This document shows positions 28,101 to 40,855 of a stretch of 64,000 bases of DNA, piece after piece. Source of the stretch: Calliopsis andreniformis (taxonomy: Eukaryota > Arthropoda > Insecta > Hymenoptera > Andrenidae); the NCBI RefSeq assembly GCF_051401765.1, contig NW_027480422.1, positions 29,592,001 through 29,656,000 of the forward strand. Reading direction: 5' to 3'. Both the position numbers and the translations under genes were made by a program. The notes below the pieces were generated by a model. That model was not told where the DNA came from. It saw only the letters and a program-made list of their open reading frames with translations, and did not search any database. Each line of letters opens with the position of its first letter. The stretch's first letter is position 1.

Positions 28101-31100
28101 CACCAAATACAAAATAAATACAACAGTTTTTCTATCGTATAAAACCAATAATTGCAACCAGTATGAAAGCTATGGTCATTTCTACGTTCCGGGCAACCCA
28201 GGCTTCACCCTAGGGCGTTGTTCAACCACATCGAATAACTACGGCCCTAGAAGACAACGCCATAACTATAAAATACAATATAAATAGAACAGTCTTTCCA
28301 TCGTATAAAACGAATAATTGCGACGAGTCTGATAGTTATGGTCATTTCTACGTTCCGGGCAATGTAGGCTTCTCTCTAGGGCATTGCTCCACCAGATCGA
28401 ATAGCTAGGGACTTAGAAGTCAACGCCAGAAGCATAAAATATAATATAAATACAATAGTTTTTCCATCGTATAAAACGAATAATTGCACCCAGTATGAAA
28501 GTTATGGTCATTTCTACGTTCCGGGCAACCTAGGCTTCACCCTAGGGCGTTGCTCCACCAGATCCAATAGTTATGACGTTAGAAGTCAGCGCCCGAAGCT
28601 AGAAATACAATAAAAAAAAAAAAGTTTTTCCATCGTATAACAGGAATAATTGCCACCAGTGTGAAAGTGATGGTCATTTTTGCATTCCGGGCAACCTAGC
28701 CTTCACTCTAGGGCGTTGCTACTCCAGATAGAGTAGTTAGGGCCCAGGAAGTCAACGCCAGAAGCATAAAATACAATATAAACACAACAGTTTTTCCCTT
28801 GTATAACAGGAATAATTGCAACCAGTGTGAAAGGTATGGTCATTTCTACGTTCCGGGCAACCTAGGCTTCAGTCTAGAGCGTTGCTCCACCACATCGCAT
28901 AGCTGCGGCCTTAGAAGTCAACGCCAGAAGCATAAAATACAATATAAATACAACAGTTTTTCAATCGTATAACAGGAATAATTGCAAACAGTGTGAAAGA
29001 TATGGTCATTTCTACGTTCCGGGCAACCTAGACTTCACTCTAGGTCGTTGCTCCACCACATCGAATAGCTACGGCCTTAGAAGTCAACGCCAAAACTATA
29101 AAAAACAATATAAACACAACAGTTTTACTATCGTATAAAACGAATAATTGCAACCAGTCTGATAGTTATGGTCATTTCTACGTTCCGGGCAATCTAGGCT
29201 TCTCTCTAGGGAGTTGCTCCACCAGATCGAATAGTTAGGGCCTAAGAAGTCTACACCAGAAGCATAAAATACAATAGAAATGCAACAGTTTTTCCATCGT
29301 ATAACAGGAGTAATTGCAACCAGTGTGAAAGGTATGGTCATTTCTACGTTCCGGGCAACCTAGGCTTCAGTCTAGGGCATTGGTCCACCACATCGAATAG
29401 TTAGCGCATTAGAAGTCAATGCCAGAAGCATAAAATACAAAATAGATACAACAGTTTTTCCATCGTATAACAGGAGTAATTGCAACCAGTGTGAAAGTAA
29501 TGAACATTTCTACGTTCCGGGCAACCTAGGTTTCGCTCTAGGGCGTTGCTCCACCACACCGAATAGTTAGGGCCTTAGAAAACAATTCCAGACGCATAAA
29601 ATACAATAAAGATACAGCAGTTTTTTCATCGTATAACAGGAATAATTGCAACACGCCTGAAGGTAATGGTCACTTCTACGTTCCGGGCAATCTAGGCTTC
29701 TCTCTAGGGCGTTGCTCCACCAGATCGAATAGTTAGGGCCTAAGAAGCAAACGCCAGAAGCATAAAATACAATAGAAATACAACAGTTTTTACATCGTAT
29801 AACAGGAATAATTGCAACCAGTGTGAAAGATATGGTCATTTCTACGTTCCGGGCAGCCTAGGCTTCACTATAGGGAGTTGCTCCACCACATCGAATAGTT
29901 AGCGCCTTAGAAGTCAATGCCAGAAGCATAAAATACAAAATAGATACAACAGTTTTTCCATCGTATAGCAGGAGTAATTGCAACCAGTGTGAAAGGTATG
30001 GTCATTTCTACGTTCCGGGCAACCTAGGCTTCAGTCTAGGGCATTGGTCCACCACATCGAATAGTTAGCGCCTTAGAAGTCAATGCCAGAAGCATAAAAT
30101 ACAAAATAGATACAACAGTTTTTCCATCGTATAACAGGAGTAATTGCAACCAGTGTGAAAGGTATGGTCATTTCTACGTTCCGGGCAACCTAGGCTTCAC
30201 TCTAGGGCGTCGCTCCACCAGATCGAATAGTTAGGGCCTAAGAAGTCAACGCCAGAAGCATAAAAAACAATATAAATACATCAGTTTTTCCATTGTATAA
30301 AACGAATAATTGCAAACAGTGTGGAGGTAATGGTCATTTCTACTTTCCGGGCAACCTAGGCATCACTCTAGGGCGTTTCTCCACCACATCGAATAGCTAC
30401 GGCCCTAGAAGTCAACGCCTGATACATAAAATATAATATAAATACAACAGTTTTTCCATCGTATAACAGGAATGATTGCAACCAGTGTGAAAGACATGGT
30501 CATTTCTACGTTCCGGGCAACCTAGACTTCACTCTAGGGCGTTTCTCCAGCACATCGAACAGCTACGGCCCAAGAAGTCAACGCCTGAAGCATAAAATGT
30601 AATATAAACGCAACAGTTTTTCAATCGTATAACAAGAATAATTGCAACCAGTGTGAAAGTGATGGTCACTTCTACATTCCGGGCAACCTAGGCTTCACTC
30701 TAGGGCGTTGCTCCACCAGATCGAATAGTTAGGGCCTAAGAAGTCAACGCCAGAAGCATAAAATACAATATAAATACAACAGTTTTTCCCTTGTATAACA
30801 GGAATAGTTGCAACCAGTGTGAAAGCTATGGCCATTTCTACTTTCCGGGCAACCTAGGCTTCACTCTAGGGCGTTGCTCCACCACATCGAAATGCTAGGG
30901 CCTTAGAAGTCAATGCCAGAAGCATAAAATGCAATATAAATACAACAGTTTGTCCACTGTATAATATGAATAATTGCAAACAGTGTGGAAGTAATGGTCA
31001 TTTCTACGTTCCGTGCAACCTAGGCTTCACTCTAGGGCGTTGCTCCACCACATCGAATATCTACGGCCTTAGAAGTCAACGCCTGAAGCATAAAATATAA

Positions 31101-32088
31101 TATAAATACACCAGTTCTTCCGTAGTATCACAGGAATAATTGCAACCAGAGTGAAGGTGATGGTCATTTCTACGTCCCGCGCAGCCTAGGCTTCACTCTA
31201 GGGCGTTGCTCCACCAGATCGAATAGCTAGGGACTTAGAAGTCAACGCTAGAAGCGTAAAATAGAATAAAAATACAGCAGTTTTTCCATCGTATAAAACG
31301 AATAATTGCAACCAGTATGCATGTTATGGTCATTTCTACGTTCCGGGCAACCTAGGCTTCACTCTAGGGCGTTGGTCCACCAGATCCAATAGCTAGGGCC
31401 TAACAAGTCAACGCCAGGAAAACCAAATACAAAATAAATACAACAGTTTGTCCATTGTATAGAACGAATAATTGCAAACAGTGTGGAAGTAATGGTCATT
31501 TCTACGTTCCGGGCAACCTAGGCTTCACTCTAGGGCGTTGCTCCACCACATCGAATATCTACGGCCTTAGGCGTCAACGCCTGAAGCATAAAATATAACA
31601 TAAATACAACAGTTCTTCCATCGTATAACAGGAATAATTGTAACCAGAGTGAAGGTGATGGTCATTTCTACGTCCCGGGCAGCCTAGGCTTCACTCTAGA
31701 GCGTTGCTCCACCAGATCGAATAGCAAGGGACTTAGATGTCAACGCCGAAGCATAAAATACAAAATAAATAGAACAGCTTTTCCATTGTATAAAACGAAT
31801 AATTGCAACCAGTGTGTAAGATATGGACATTACTACGTTCCGGGCAACCTAGGCTTCACTCTAGGGCGTTGCTCGACCACATCGAATAGTTAGGGCCTAA
31901 GAAGTCAACGCCAGAAGCATAAAATACAATATAAATACAACAGTTTTTCCCTTCTATAACAGTAATAATTGCAACCAGTGTGAAAGCTATGCTCTTTTCT
32001 ACGTTGCGGGCAACCTAGGCTTCACTCTAGGGCGTTGCTCCACCACATCGAATAGCTAGGGCCTTAGAAGTCAATGCCAGAAGCATAA
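19822..32088. repeat. Higher-order repeat, 35 monomers, 5,808 bp, about 2.1 tandem copies
   Basis: Positions ~19822-26280 match ~25630-32088 at a constant offset of 5808 (35x166-2). Private single-base variants recur at exactly this spacing: GCGCTTTAGAAG (20941/26749), TACGTTCAGGGCAACC (20550/26358), GAATAACTACGG (~22427/28235), ACACGCAGGAAGG, CGTATAGCAGG and GTAGTATCACAGG. I saw no difference at the positions compared, so the duplication is very recent. The unit starts inside a hybrid monomer at ~25620 (AGGAAAACCAAATAC joined to TTTGTCCATTG) and ends at ~32084-32088, where the sequence jumps back 11 monomers. Confidence 0.9.
22096..24086. repeat. Copy of the 7497-9487 block inside the 5.8-kb unit
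   Basis: About 12 monomers match 7497-9487 at offset 14599, including the CTCCACAAGATCG monomer (22250), the A12 monomer, and two monomers with TAATGAACATTTC and ATTAGAAGTCAATGCC. It appears again at 27904-29894 as part of the second 5,808-bp copy. The large unit was therefore assembled partly from older array blocks before it duplicated. Confidence 0.8.
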
Positions 32089-33240
32089 AAAACAATATAA
32101 ATACATCAGTTTTTCCATTGTATAAAACGAATAATTGCAAACAGTGTGGAGGTAATGGTCATTTCTACTTTCCGGGCAACCTAGGCATCACTCTAGGGCG
32201 TTTCTCCACCACATCGAATAGCTACGGCCCTAGAAGTCAACGCCTGATACATAAAATATAATATAAATACAACAGTTTTTCCATCGTATAACAGGAATGA
32301 TTGCAACCAGTGTGAAAGACATGGTCATTTCTACGTTCCGGGCAACCTAGACTTCACTCTAGGGCGTTTCTCCAGCACATCGAACAGCTACGGCCCAAGA
32401 AGTCAACGCCTGAAGCATAAAATGTAATATAAACGCAACAGTTTTTCAATCGTATAACAAGAATAATTACAACCAGTGTGAAAGTGATGGTCATTTCTAC
32501 ATTCCGGGCAACCTAGGCTTCACTCTAGGGCGTTGCTCCACCAGATCGAATAGTTAGGGCCTAAGAAGTCAACGCCAGAAGCATAAAATACAATATAAAT
32601 ACAACAGTTTTTCCCTTGTATAACAGGAATAGTTGCAACCAGTGTGAAAGCTATGGCCATTTCTACTTTCCGGGCAACCTAGGCTTCACTCTAGGGCGTT
32701 GCTCCACCACATCGAAATGCTAGGGCCTTAGAAGTCAATGCCAGAAGCATAAAATGCAATATAAATACAACAGTTTGTCCACTGTATAATATGAATAATT
32801 GCAAACAGTGTGGAAGTAATGGTCATTTCTACGTTCCGGGCAACCTAGGCTTCACTCTAGGGCGTTGCTCCACCACATCGAATATCTACGGCCTTAGAAG
32901 TCAACGCCTGAAGCATAAAATATAATATAAATACAACAGTTCTTCCGTAGTATCACAGGAATAATTGCAACCAGAGTGAAGGTGATGGTCATTTCTACGT
33001 CCCGCGCAGCCTAGGCTTCACTCTATGGCGTTGCTCCACCAGATCGAATAGCTAGGGACTTAGAAGTCAACGCTAGAAGCGTAAAATAGAATAAAAATAC
33101 AGCAGTTTTTCCATCGTATAAAACGAATAATTGCAACCAGTATGCATGTTATGGTCATTTCTACGTTCCGGGCAACCTAGGCTTCACTCTAGGGCGTTGG
33201 TCCACCAGATCCAATAGCTAGGGCCTAACAAGTCAACGCC
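32084..33240. repeat. Short back-copy of 30259-31415 (11-monomer shift)
   Basis: At ~32084 the sequence switches to that seen at ~30259 (offset 1825, about 11 monomers), carrying the diagnostic CTAGGCATCACTC variant. It follows it to ~33240, where AGGAGCACCAAATAC replaces AGGAAAACCAAATAC. From there it tracks the block at ~6190 (offset 27045) to ~33880, then the series at ~19,900. These are successive in-register template switches. Confidence 0.74.
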
Positions 33241-34778
33241 AGGAGCACCAAATACAAAATAAATACAACAGTTTTTCCATCGTATAAAACCAATAATTGC
33301 AACCAGTGTGAAAGCTATGGTCATTTCTACGTTCCGGGCAACCTAGGCTGCACCCTAGGGCGTTGCTCAACCACATCGAATAGCTACGGCCCTAGAAGAC
33401 AACGCCATAACTATAAAATACAATATAAATACAACAGTCTTTCCATCGTATAAAACGAATAATTGCATCCAGTCTGATAGTTCTGGTCATTTCTATGTTC
33501 CGGGCAATCTAGGCTTCTCTCTGGGGCGTTGCTGCACCAGATCGAATAGTTAGGGCCTAAGAAGTCAACGCCAGCAGCATAAAATGCAATAGAAGTACAA
33601 CAGTTTTTCCATCGTATAACATATATAATTGCAACCAGTGTGAAAGTAATGGTCATTTCTATGTTCCGGGTAACCTAGGCTTCACTCTAGGACGTTGCTC
33701 CACCAGATAGAGTAGCTAGGGACTTAGAATACAGCGCGAGAAGAATAAAATACAACATATGTACAACGGTTTGTCCATCGTATAAAATGTATAATTGCAA
33801 GCAGTGTGAAGGTAATGGTCATTTCTACGTTCTGGGCAACCTAGGCTTCACTCTAGGGCGTTGCTCCACCACATCGAATAGCTAGGGCCTTAGATGTCAA
33901 TGCCAGAAGCATAAAATGCAATATAAATACAACAGTTTGTCCATTGTATAGAACGAATAATTGCAAACAGTGTGGAAGTAATGGTCATTTCTACGTTCCG
34001 GGCAACCTAGGCTTCACTCTAGGGCGTTGCTCCACCACATCGAATATCTACGGCCTTAGGCGTCAACGCCTGAAGCATAAAATATAACATAAATACAACA
34101 GTTCTTCCATCGTATAACAGGAATAATTGTAACCAGAGTGAAGGTGATGGTCATTTCTACGTCCCGGGCAGCCTAGGCTTCACTCTAGAGCGTTGCTCCA
34201 CCAGATCGAATAGCAAGGGACTTAGATGTCAACGCCGAAGCATAAAATACGAAACAAATAGAACAGCTTTTCCATTGTATAAAACGAATAATTGCAACCA
34301 GTGTGTAAGATATGGACATTACTACGTTCCGGGCAACCTAGGCTTCACTCTAGGGCGTTGCTCGACCACATCGAATAGTTAGGGCCTAAGAAGTCAACGC
34401 CAGAAGCATAAAATACAATATAAATACAACAGTTTTTCCCTTCTATAACAGTAATAATTGCAACCAGTGTGAAAGCTATGCTCTTTTCTACGTTGCGGGC
34501 AACCTAGGCTTCACTCTAGGGCGTTGCTCCACCACATCGAATAGCTAGGGCCTTAGAAGTCAATGCCAGAAGCATAAAATGCAATATAAAGACAACAGTT
34601 TGTCCACTGTATAATATGAATAATTTCAAACAGTGTGGAAGTAATGGTAATTTCTACGTTCCGGGCAACCTAGGCTTCACCCTAGGGCGTTGCTCCACCA
34701 CTTCGAATATCTACGGCCTTAGAAGTCAACGCCTGAAGCATAAAATATAATATAAATACAACAGTTTTTCCATCGTAT

Positions 34779-36976
34779 AAAACCAATAATTGCAACCAGT
34801 ATGAAAGCTATGGTCATTTCTACGTTCCGGGCAACCTAGGCTTCACCCTAGGGCGTTGTTCAACCACATCGAATAGCTACGGCCCTAGAAGACAACGCCA
34901 TAACTATAAAATACAATATAAATAGAACAGTCTTTCCATCGTATAAAACGAATAATTGCGACGAGTCTGATAGTTATGGTCATTTCTACGTTCCGGGCAA
35001 TGTAGGCTTCTCTCTAGGGCATTGCTCCACCAGATCGAATAGCTAGGGACTTAGAAGTCAACGCCAGAAGCATAAAATATAATATAAATACAATAGTTTT
35101 TCCATCGTATAAAACGAATAATTGCACCCAGTATGAAAGTTATGGTCATTTCTACGTTCCGGGCAACCTAGGCTTCACCCTAGGGCGTTGCTCCACCAGA
35201 TCCAATAGTTATGACGTTAGAAGTCAGCGCCCGAAGCTAGAAATACAATAAAAAAAAAAAGTTTTTCCATCGTATAACAGGAATAATTGCCACCAGTGTG
35301 AAAGTGATGGTCATTTTTGCATTCCGGGCAACCTAGCCTTCACTCTAGGGCGTTGCTACTCCAGATAGAGTAGTTAGGGCCCAGGAAGTCAACGCCAGAA
35401 GCATAAAATACAATATAAACACAACAGTTTTTCCCTTGTATAACAGGAATAATTGCAACCAGTGTGAAAGGTATGGTCATTTCTACGTTCCGGGCAACCT
35501 AGGCTTCAGTCTACGGCGTTGCTCCACCACATCGCATAGCTGCGGCCTTAGAAGTCAACGCCAGAAGCATAAAATACAATATAAATACAACAGTTTTTCA
35601 ATCGTATAACAGGAATAATTGCAAACAGTGTGAAAGATATGGTCATTTCTACGTTCCGGGCAACCTAGACTTCACTCTAGGGCGTTGCTCCACCACATCG
35701 AATAGCTACGGCCTTAGAAGTCAACGCCAAAACTATAAAAAACAATATAAACACAACAGTTTTACTATCGTATAAAACGAATAATTGCAACCAGTCTGAT
35801 AGTTATGGTCATTTCTACGTTCCGGGCAATCTAGGCTTCTCTCTAGGGAGTTGCTCCACCAGATCGAATAGTTAGGGCCTAAGAAGTCTACACCAGAAGC
35901 ATAAAATACAATAGAAATGCAACAGTTTTTCCATCGTATAACATGAATAATTGCAACCAGTGTGAAAGTAATGGTCATTTCTACGTTCCGGGCAACCTAG
36001 GCTTCACCCTAGGGCGTTGCTCCGCCAGATCCAATAGTTATGACGTTAGAAGTCAGCGCCCGAAGCTAGAAATACAATAAAAAAAAAAAGTTTTTCCATC
36101 GTATAACAGGAATAATTGCCACCAGTGTGAAAGTGATGGTCATTTTTGCATTCCGGGCAACCTAGCCTTCACTCTAGGGCGTTGCTACTCCAGATAGAGT
36201 AGTTAGGGCCCAGGAAGTCAACGCCAGAAGCATAAAATACAATATAAACACAACAGTTTTTCCCTTGTGTAACAGGAATAATTGCAACCAGTGTGAAAGG
36301 TATGGTCATTTCTACGTTCCGGGCAACCTAGGCTTCAGTCTAGGGCGTTGCTCCACCACATCGCATAGCTGCGGCCTTAGAAGTCAACGCCAGAAGCATA
36401 AAATACAATATAAATACAACAGTTTTTCAATCGTATAACAGGAATAATTGCAAACAGTGTGAAAGATATGGTCATTTCTACGTTCCGGGCAACCTAGACT
36501 TCACTCTAGGGCGTTGCTCCACCACATCGAATAGCTACGGCCTTAGAAGTCAACGCCATAACTATAAAAAACAATATATACACAACAGTTTTACTATCGT
36601 ATAAAACGAATAATTGCAACCAGTCTGATAGTTATGGTCATTTCTACGTTCCGGGCAATCTAGGCTTCTCTCTAGGGAGTTGCTCCACCAGATCGAATAG
36701 TTAGGGCCTAAGAAGTCTACACCAGAAGCATAAAATACAATAGAAATGCAACAGTTTTTCCATCGTATAACATGAATAATTGCAACCAGTGTGAAAGTAA
36801 TGGTCATTTCTGCGTTCCGGGCAATCTAGGCTTCACTCTATGGCGTTGCTCCACCACACCGAATAGCTACGGCCTTAGAAGTGAACGCCTGAAGCATAAA
36901 ATATAATATAAATACAACTGTTTTTCCGTCGTATAACAGGAATAATTGCAACCAGAGTGAAGGCGATGGTCATTTC
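34779..36976. repeat. Copy of the 10389-12586 block, right edge of the homogenised zone
   Basis: About 13 monomers match 10389-12586 at offset 24390, including the tandem 5-mer pair, both 11-A runs and the TCACTCTATGGCG / GTGAACGCCTGAAGC monomer. Similarity ends at ~36976, where TTCTTCGTTCCGGG replaces TTCTGCATTCCGGG. Sequence beyond is divergent from everything to the left. Confidence 0.83.
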
Positions 36977-39900
36977 TTCGTTCCGGGCAACCTTGGCTTA
37001 ACTCAAGGGCGTTGCTTCACCAGGTCGAATAGTTAGGGACTTTGAATACAACGCCAGAAGCATAAAATACAATAAAAATGCAACTGTTTTTCCATCGTAT
37101 AACAGGAAAGCTGCAACCAGTGTGAAAGTACTGGTCATTTCTATGTTCCGGGTAACCTAGGCTACACTCTAGGGCGTTGCTCCACCACATCGAATATCTA
37201 CGGCCTTAGAAGTCAACGCCTGAAGCATAAAATACAATATAAATACAACAGCTTTTCCATCGTATAAAATGAATGATTGCAAACAGTGTGAAAGTTATGG
37301 TCATTTGTACGTTCCGGGCACCTAGGCTTAACTGTAGGGCGTTGCTGCACCAGATAGCATAGTTAGGGCCTAAGAAGTCGACGCCAGAAGCATAAAATAC
37401 AATATAAATACAACAGCTTTTCCATCGTATATGATGTATATTTGCAAACAGTGTGAAAGTAAAGGTCATTTCTACGTTCCGGGCAACGTAGGCTTAACTG
37501 TAGGGCGTTGCTCCACCAGATCGCATAGTTAGGGAATTAGAAATCAACGCCGGAAGCATAAAATACAATAAAAATACTACATCTTTTCCATCGTATAAAA
37601 CGAATAATTGCAACTAGCGTGAAAGTAATGGCCATTTCTGCGTTCCGGGCAACCTAGGCTTCACTCTAGGGCGTTGCCCCGCCACATTGATGAGCTACGG
37701 CCTTAGAAGTCAACGCCTGAAGCGTAAAATACAATAAAAATAGAACAGTTTTTTCATCGTATAACAGTAATAATTGCAACCAGAGTGAAAGTAATGGTCA
37801 TTTCTACGTTTCTGGCGACCTAGGCTTCACTCTAGGGCGTTGTTCCACCAGATCGAATAGCTAGGGCCTTAGAAGTCAATGCCCGAAACCTAAAATACAA
37901 TAAAAATACAACAGTTTTTCCATCGTATAACGGGAATAATTGCAACAAATGTGAAAGTGCTGGTCATTACCACGTTCCTGGCAACCCAGCGTTCACTCTA
38001 GGGCGTTGGTCCGCCACATCGAATAGCTTCGGCCTTAGAAGTCAACGCCAGAAGCATAAAATACAACATAAATACAACAGTTTTTCCATGGTATAAAACG
38101 AATAATGGCAACCAGTGTGGAAGATATGGTCATATCTACGTTCCGGGCAATCTAGGCTTCACTCTAGGGCGTTGCTCCACCAGATCGAATAGCTAGGGCC
38201 TAAGTAGCCAACGCCAGATGCATAAAATACAATATAAATACAACAGCTTTTCCATCGTATAAAATGAATGATTGCAAACAGTGTGAAAGTTATGGTCATC
38301 TCTACGGTCCGGGCAACCTAGGCTTAACTGTAGGGCGTTGCTCCACCACATCGAATCGTGAGGGCCTTAGAAGTCAACGCCAGAAGAATAAAATACAACA
38401 TATGTACAACAGTTTTTCCATCGTATAAAATGTATAATTGCAAGCAGTGTGAAGGTAATGGTCATTTCTACGTTCTGGGCAACCTAGGCTTCACTCTAGA
38501 GCGTTGCTCCACCAGATCGAATAGTTAGGGCCTTAGATGTCAACGCCCGAAGCATAAAATACAAAATAGATACAACAGTTTTTCCATCGTATAACAGGAA
38601 TAATTGCAACCAGTGTGAAAGTGATGGTCATTTCTACGTTCCTGGCAACCTAGGCTTCACTCTAGGGCGTTGTTCCACCAGATCGAATAGCTAGGGCCTA
38701 AGAAGTCAACGCCAGAAACATAAACTGCAATATAAATACAACAGTTATTCCCTTGTATAACAGGAATAATTGCAACCATTGCGAAACGTATGGTCATTTC
38801 TACGTTCAGGGCAACCTAGGCTTCACTCCAGGGCGTTGCTCCACCACATCGGATAGCTGCGGCCTTAGAAGTCAACGCCAGAAGCATAAAATACAATCTA
38901 AATACAACAGTTTTTCCATCGTGTAACAGGAATAATTGCAACCAGTGTGAAAGACATGGTCATTTCTACGTTCCGGGCAACCTAGGCTTCACTCTAGGGC
39001 GTTGCTTCACCACATCGAATAGCTACGGCCTTAGGAGTCAACGACAGAGGCATAAAATACAAAATAAATACAACAGTTTTTCCATCGTATAACAAGAATA
39101 ATTGCAACCAGTGTGAAAGTGATGGTCATTTCTAGGTTCCGGGCAACCAAGGCTTCACTCTAGGGCGTTGTTCCTCCAGATCGAATAGTTAGGGCCTACG
39201 AAGTCAACGCCAGAAGCATAAAATACAATATAAATACAACAGCTTTTCCATCGTATATGATGTATATATGCAAAGAGTGTGAAAGTAAAGGTTATTTCCA
39301 CGTTCCGTGCAACCTAGGCTTAACTTCAGGGCGTTGCTCCACCAGATCGAATAGTTTGGGACATTGAATACAACGCCAGAAGCATAAAATACAGTAAAAG
39401 TGCAACAGTTTTTCCATAGTATAACAGGAAAGCTGCAACCAGTGTGAAAGCACTGGTCATTTCTATGTTACGGGTAATCTCGGCTTCACTCTATGGCGTT
39501 GCTCCACCAGATCGAATAGCTAGGGCCTAAGAAGTCAACGCCAGAAGCATAATACACAATACAAATACAACAGTTTTCCCTTGTATAACAGGAATAATTG
39601 TAACCAGTGTGAATGCTATAGTCATTTCTACGTCCCGGGCAACCTAGGCTGCACTGTAGGGCGTTCCTCCACCACATCGAATAGTTAGGGCCTTAGAAGT
39701 CAATGCCAGAGGCATAAAATGCAATATAAATACAACCGTTTTTCCACTGTATGATATGAATAATTGCAAACAGTGTGGAAGTAATGGTCATTTCTGCGTA
39801 CCGGGCAACCTAGGCTTCACTCTAGGGCGTTGCTCCACCAGATCGAATCGTTAGGGCCTTAGAAGTCAACGCCCGAATCATGAAATACAAAATAAATAGA

Positions 39901-40855
39901 ACAGCTTTTCCATTGTATAGAACGAATAATTGCAACCAGTGTTAAAGTTATGGTCATTTCCACCTTCCGGGAAACCTTGGCTTAACACCAGGGCGTTGCT
40001 CCACCAGATCGAACGGTTAGGGACTTTGAATACAACGACAGAAGAGTAAAATACAATAAAAATGCAACAGTTTTTCCATCCTATAACAGGAATAACTGCA
40101 ACCAGTGTGAAAGTACTGGTCATTTCTACGTTCCGGGTAACCTAGGCTTCACTCTAGGGCGTTGCTCCACCAGATCGAATAGCTAGGGACTTAGAATTAA
40201 ACGCCAGAAGAATAAAATACAACATAAGTACAACAGTTTTAACATCGTATAAAAAGAATAATTGCAACCAGTGTGAAAGTAATGGCCTCTTCTGCGTACC
40301 GGAAAACCTAGGCTTCACTCTAGGGCGTTGCTCCACCAGATCGAATAGCAAGGGCCTTAGAAGTCAACGCCAGAAGCATTAAATAAAATATAAATACAAC
40401 AGTTATTCCATCGTATAACAGGAATGATTACAACCAGTGTGAAAGTAATGGTCATTTCTACGTTCCGGGCAACCTAGGCTTCAGTCTAGAGCGTGGTACC
40501 CCCATATCGAACAGTTAGGGCCTAAGAAGCCTACGCCAGAAGCATAAAATACAATATAAATACCACAGTTTTTCCATCGTACAACAGGAATAATTGCAAC
40601 CAGAGTGAAGGTGATGGTCATTTCTACGTTCCGGGCAACCTAGGCTTCACTCTAGAGCGTTGCTCCACCAGATCGAATAGCAAGGGCCTTTGAAGTCAAC
40701 GCCAGAAGCATAAAATAAAATAATAATAGAGCAGTAATTCCATCGTATAGCAGGAATAATTACAACCAGTCTGAAAGATATGGTCATTTCTACGTTCCGG
40801 GCATCCTAGGCTTCACCCTAGGGGTTGCTCCACCAGATCGAATAGCTAGGCCCTT

